A program made the translations under genes and the position numbers. From assembly GCA_937884635.1 (NCBI GenBank), contig CALGBW010000044.1, positions 1-64,000 of the forward strand: a DNA stretch of 64,000 nucleotides. The letters are read 5' to 3'. Shown piece by piece: positions 61,801 through 64,000 of this stretch; position 1 is the first letter of the stretch; the number at the start of each line of letters is the position of its first letter. Source of the DNA: an uncultured Chlamydiaceae bacterium (GTDB lineage: Bacteria; Chlamydiota; Chlamydiia; Chlamydiales; Chlamydiaceae). The notes beneath the pieces are model-generated. The model had not been told where the DNA came from and did not search any database. It saw only the letters and a list, made by a program, of their open reading frames with translations.

Positions 61801-64000
61801 TGCACACCGAAATGTCGAGAAAGGGATTCGAAAGAAAGTATATTCTCTGCTTTTGGATCACCGAAAAGCTCATAATATCCGGCATTTCCAACATGAACAG
61901 TCACGCCGCCAGGGCCACCTTTTACTTTAATATGATAGTTTTTATAAGAAAGGGCATCTCTTATCTGATAATCTAAATCCCCACCTAATACATTCATAAC
62001 ATGTACAGTGACGTGTTCATTACCCCCTATTACAGTGCTACTATCCGACAGTTTCTCTTCTTGTAATGGTCGAATATAATACCGCTTTTCTGCCGGATCC
62101 ATGACCGCTGAGCGCCACACCACCTGGTTGGAAAGGTACACTACCTCTGCCGTAGCAACATAGGTCCGTCCATACCCCAAAACCACTGTTCTGTACTTTC
62201 CTTTGGGCACTGTAGGGAGTTTCTTTGGCCAACAGGTATTTGCATGCCCCTGCGCTAATGCATAATGAGGGGTATAGGGGTAGGCATAACCTAAAGCCTG
62301 TCTTACCTGCGCATCAGTCCATCCTGGTTTATATCCTAACTTGTGGTCTGCGGAGTGAGAAAGCTTACCTTGAATTGTCGGAGGATTGGTTCGTAAATCT
62401 ATCACAAAACGACCAATCGTACGATTCTCAGAACAGTTCAGCACTCCCTGCTGGGGATAGGCTCTTATAGGCCGCTGACTACCCAAAGTTAAAAATTGCT
62501 CATATTTTAGCCATTCTCTATGACGTTCTTCTTTCCGAGCAACATTACGAGCAATAGAGGTCATCCCCATACCTATCGCCGCGACAGGACCAATAGCCAA
62601 CATCGTAGCTGGAGCGACAACAGATGATACAGTTAAACTCAGCGTGAGGGTATCAAAAGCCACCCGAACACGAAGCGCAGCCTTATCGCTATAAGTCTCT
62701 GCCTTTTGCAACAAAGTAATACCGTCTATTAAGCTCCATACGCCAACAACCGTTTCTAAAATAGGAAATTCTAAGACACGAGACACTCCTTGAACGACAC
62801 CGCCTAAGGGGCCTCCTACTCTTTCTGCAACAGAAGCCAGTTTGCGTGCTAATTCTGTTTCCAAACGGAAATTTTGGATCCCACTTTCCGTTAGATAATG
62901 TCCTCCTAAAGCCTGTATGGCCGCTCCTAATGTTAGTTCTGCTGCTTGTTTAACGCCTAAACCAACACTGACAACTGTTAAGGGTTCTCCTTCCAACCCA
63001 TGTTCAACCATTCTGGCATATTGAACTAAAGCCACAACCACCATGGTTAAGTCAAAATCCAAAACCCCTGTTGTTGCCACCTCATTTAACATGGGACCGA
63101 ATCGCCTGAACGCATCCATGATGCCAGGCATACGCACACGCAAAAAACGCTCATGTCCCCAAGCATTCAACACCTTAAAGTTGATACCTGACTCCCCTAC
63201 TTCTGTTTCTAAAATCTTAATCTTCTCCCACTCATTTAACCCCTTGCGATTCAGCTCATCATATATCTCCCTTAAAGTGCTTTTCACTGTGTCCCGCAAC
63301 TCAGAAAAATTGGCGTTTGCTAGTTTCAACGCATAATCTATTTCAGAGGGAGTGTGCATCACTAAGTCGGGGCTGACATCAGGGGTTCCAACTTCTACCC
63401 CTCGCGTCTCCAGTAAAGACTGAATGAGTTCAACTTGGTTCGGATCTAATACATTTTTAGCTAGGTAATCCTGCAATAAATCCCCATGCAGCTTCATACG
63501 ATCTAAGTCTTCGGGTTGCGTATGCTCGTTAATACGAGCATGGTCTACCATACCTCCCATTTCAAATAACGCACGCCACGGAACATTCACCCCCTGAATG
63601 GTTACTTCTCCACGTAGGATCATACGCTCTAAAGTTGGGGGAATGTAAGAGCTAAACCCTGCGTCTGTAGCAGAATGCCAGGCATTTCTTGCCTCCTGTG
63701 ATTCTGCAATATAAAAACCTAACTGCTGATCTACAGGTTTATCAGGAGAAAAGCCATACCGATTCCTAATATCGTCCGATACTTGAACCATCGCTTCTAT
63801 GAACAGCACTGCATTCTCTAACGTAGGGAAATCTATGTGACCAAAATTAGGATCCGTTACCCGGTAACAACTAGGAAGACTGTGCAAAACTAGAGTATGG
63901 GTGGGGGTGGTAACCAAACCGCTTTTCGATTTGCTCCGAAAAAAAGCCTCTCCAATATTGGAGACACTCCATTCCTTCTTAGATAAAATTCCACCAGCTA
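58866..64000 (-). CDS. Large clostridial-toxin-like cytotoxin, C-terminal ~1,711 residues (cut by window edge)
   Basis: The frame is open to base 64000; the sequence before the first TTG-type start reads GGILSKKEWSVSNIGEAFF on through RSKSKSGLVTTPTH, so the real start lies outside the window. Residues corresponding to about 62,500-63,900 resemble the TcdA/TcdB pore-forming (translocation) region: VTIQGVNVPWRALFEMGGMV, then hydrophobic runs such as TLSLTVSSVVAPATMLAIGP. The rest is a long beta-rich C-terminal region (GGNEHVTVHVMNVLGGDLDY, VKGGPGGVTVHVGNAGYYEL). In chlamydial TcdB/LifA-like toxins of about 3,000+ residues the glucosyltransferase is N-terminal and would be beyond the edge. Acts on host cells. 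Ends at the terminator. Confidence 0.82.
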   Translation of the reverse strand, partial: AGGILSKKEWSVSNIGEAFFRSKSKSGLVTTPTHTLVLHSLPSCYRVTDPNFGHIDFPTLENAVLFIEAMVQVSDDIRNRYGFSPDKPVDQQLGFYIAESQEARNAWHSATDAGFSSYIPPTLERMILRGEVTIQGVNVPWRALFEMGGMVDHARINEHTQPEDLDRMKLHGDLLQDYLAKNVLDPNQVELIQSLLETRGVEVGTPDVSPDLVMHTPSEIDYALKLANANFSELRDTVKSTLREIYDELNRKGLNEWEKIKILETEVGESGINFKVLNAWGHERFLRVRMPGIMDAFRRFGPMLNEVATTGVLDFDLTMVVVALVQYARMVEHGLEGEPLTVVSVGLGVKQAAELTLGAAIQALGGHYLTESGIQNFRLETELARKLASVAERVGGPLGGVVQGVSRVLEFPILETVVGVWSLIDGITLLQKAETYSDKAALRVRVAFDTLTLSLTVSSVVAPATMLAIGPVAAIGMGMTSIARNVARKEERHREWLKYEQFLTLGSQRPIRAYPQQGVLNCSENRTIGRFVIDLRTNPPTIQGKLSHSADHKLGYKPGWTDAQVRQALGYAYPYTPHYALAQGHANTCWPKKLPTVPKGKYRTVVLGYGRTYVATAEVVYLSNQVVWRSAVMDPAEKRYYIRPLQEEKLSDSSTVIGGNEHVTVHVMNVLGGDLDYQIRDALSYKNYHIKVKGGPGGVTVHVGNAGYYELFGDPKAENILSFESLSRHFGVHFDLTQLVQEVYFVRPDGVKIDLLRVEQRGFRTIIGSPLGVDVLKGSSNTKFKLGAGGGTVYSGLGFCRYYVPKVIRDLHIKIAAKSDSHILFLETDLSDWKPMNDRIGFIPVVPPRYVSNSIFIENEDGTPLYQEWHGRFEVKFKDGITLNTIDTDPTTIPRKKTPLILAVTRCEQSLWKKRHPKESEHAADIISWLQRLGWALAPEVLIAQKESTVLFHKQNRSFTYLPHAYTEIDIKTLEEYAIRVQGVPGCTYIITSSPGSRPRPIELLLAHDDVFPQIVDITTLVPSLILGKLVGDKLELAISSPRYTVLLNVSWDLKNFPEQTIFDIHPRARPTLGEWVQSLKKASKGESHALYHHSELIPERLTGIMSLNNTVTLILGGFRKNNENILGVENRGNVDISVVGNVDEGALDRVMADSRWHTYSPAKKNFEESIPARSMKYLAFKDLHWFRYNTLMHSVLKVAPLHAKDTPTSRFSHHTWQAHDEIQVYKTSLELDDFTRYTIAEETPALSRQLMYAQELVAIQNRDFIVKLFYVREEQGIGAIRLVFKDFFQKNIDRKTLQSEASSQSEALSDEHTVSANTHQRLIDESYWNHLKLKLGDETLDLAMLAREFGSSWHRQPLEQEVKNYHLKLPAKYQKEALVVLTHTIDPKEVKEDRIDNTLSFLDSSMKIADYRLPLSTIPQSSYYLDPVSGDLYVVRLIDTEKHNQAFVLRLKGYKHNWGAFQKIGISEESEKDKAFIRGKVLAFVGPDLRHFRVIFPAMNGGKTLPGKILSLANAVIPTNDQVLFYDPNTTPEFYSWIDYLAWDLRDRVIGSKRAKAYDNYLLEAALHLNEAHPRWAIPKEILHFGAGYYRVQVPKWIRSRIRVGMLLKMSSHNIVLSFITSQKEVFDRRPGSKYDVYYSVIENYATLQNHEGDMTCDFEKRMIFRVRKIDESEYYKKKIYIVMEVSKEEELKLRMDNNVITIPGEEIP

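Noticed and set aside
63897..63917. TTG start for the cytotoxin at 63917
   Set aside because: The frame stays open for 28 codons to the window edge with family-like sequence, so 63917 is an internal codon.

Overview
The window is a stretch of a Chlamydia chromosome. It belongs to the psittaci/caviae/felis-like (Chlamydophila) branch. The evidence is chlamydial gene blocks in recognisable order (accC-rplM-rpsI-NlpC; Skp/OmpH-LpxD-BamA; IncB-like gene next to an NSS transporter; TamB-YihY-methyltransferase; UbiA-UbiX; two PPi-type phosphofructokinases; opp genes), AT-rich spacers, and many small inclusion-membrane (Inc) type proteins with a paired hydrophobic domain. A large clostridial-toxin-like cytotoxin at the right edge suggests a toxin-bearing species. 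I do not assign the species.

Layout. 1-8.2 kb: end of accC, two ribosomal proteins, an NlpC/P60 enzyme, a possible tiny lipoprotein, an esterase-tsaC-dipeptidase operon, bioY and a first pfp-type gene. 8.4-8.8 kb: a decayed IS200/IS605 element with the frameshifted C-terminus of TnpB and its right-end hairpin. 9.2-17 kb: an Inc-like protein, adk, a second Inc-like protein, lpxD, skp/ompH and bamA. 17.5-23 kb: IncB-like and two other small membrane genes, two Na+-coupled amino acid transporters and a polar amino acid ABC permease/ATPase pair. 23-32 kb: tamB, yihY, a methyltransferase, a small Inc-like gene and pepF. 32-36 kb: tRNA-Val, tRNA-Asp, a YitT protein, ubiX, ubiA, a MazG-like enzyme, a small unknown gene preceded by an 11-base poly-G tract, and the signal recognition particle RNA. 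36-46 kb: CPBP protease, lipoprotein, second pfp, dicarboxylate transporter, DUF1186 protein and an opp operon in which oppB is missing.

46-64 kb is an accessory, plasticity-zone-like region. It holds an array of nine Inc-type genes, most with a similar GAGG-type leader, interleaved with two long paralogues that join a membrane segment, a eukaryote-like IQ motif and a conserved C-terminal domain. Two unknown genes follow. One has seven copies of an 8-bp repeat directly against its start codon. A 58-codon gene and the C-terminal ~1,700 residues of the cytotoxin complete the window.

Functional themes are outer-membrane assembly (BamA, Skp, TamB, LpxD), scavenging of amino acids, peptides, biotin and dicarboxylates, PPi-linked glycolysis, and a host-interface gene set near the right end. 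The least expected signals are the IS605 relics (rare in this genus), two candidate phase-variable repeat tracts, the IQ-motif proteins and the missing oppB.
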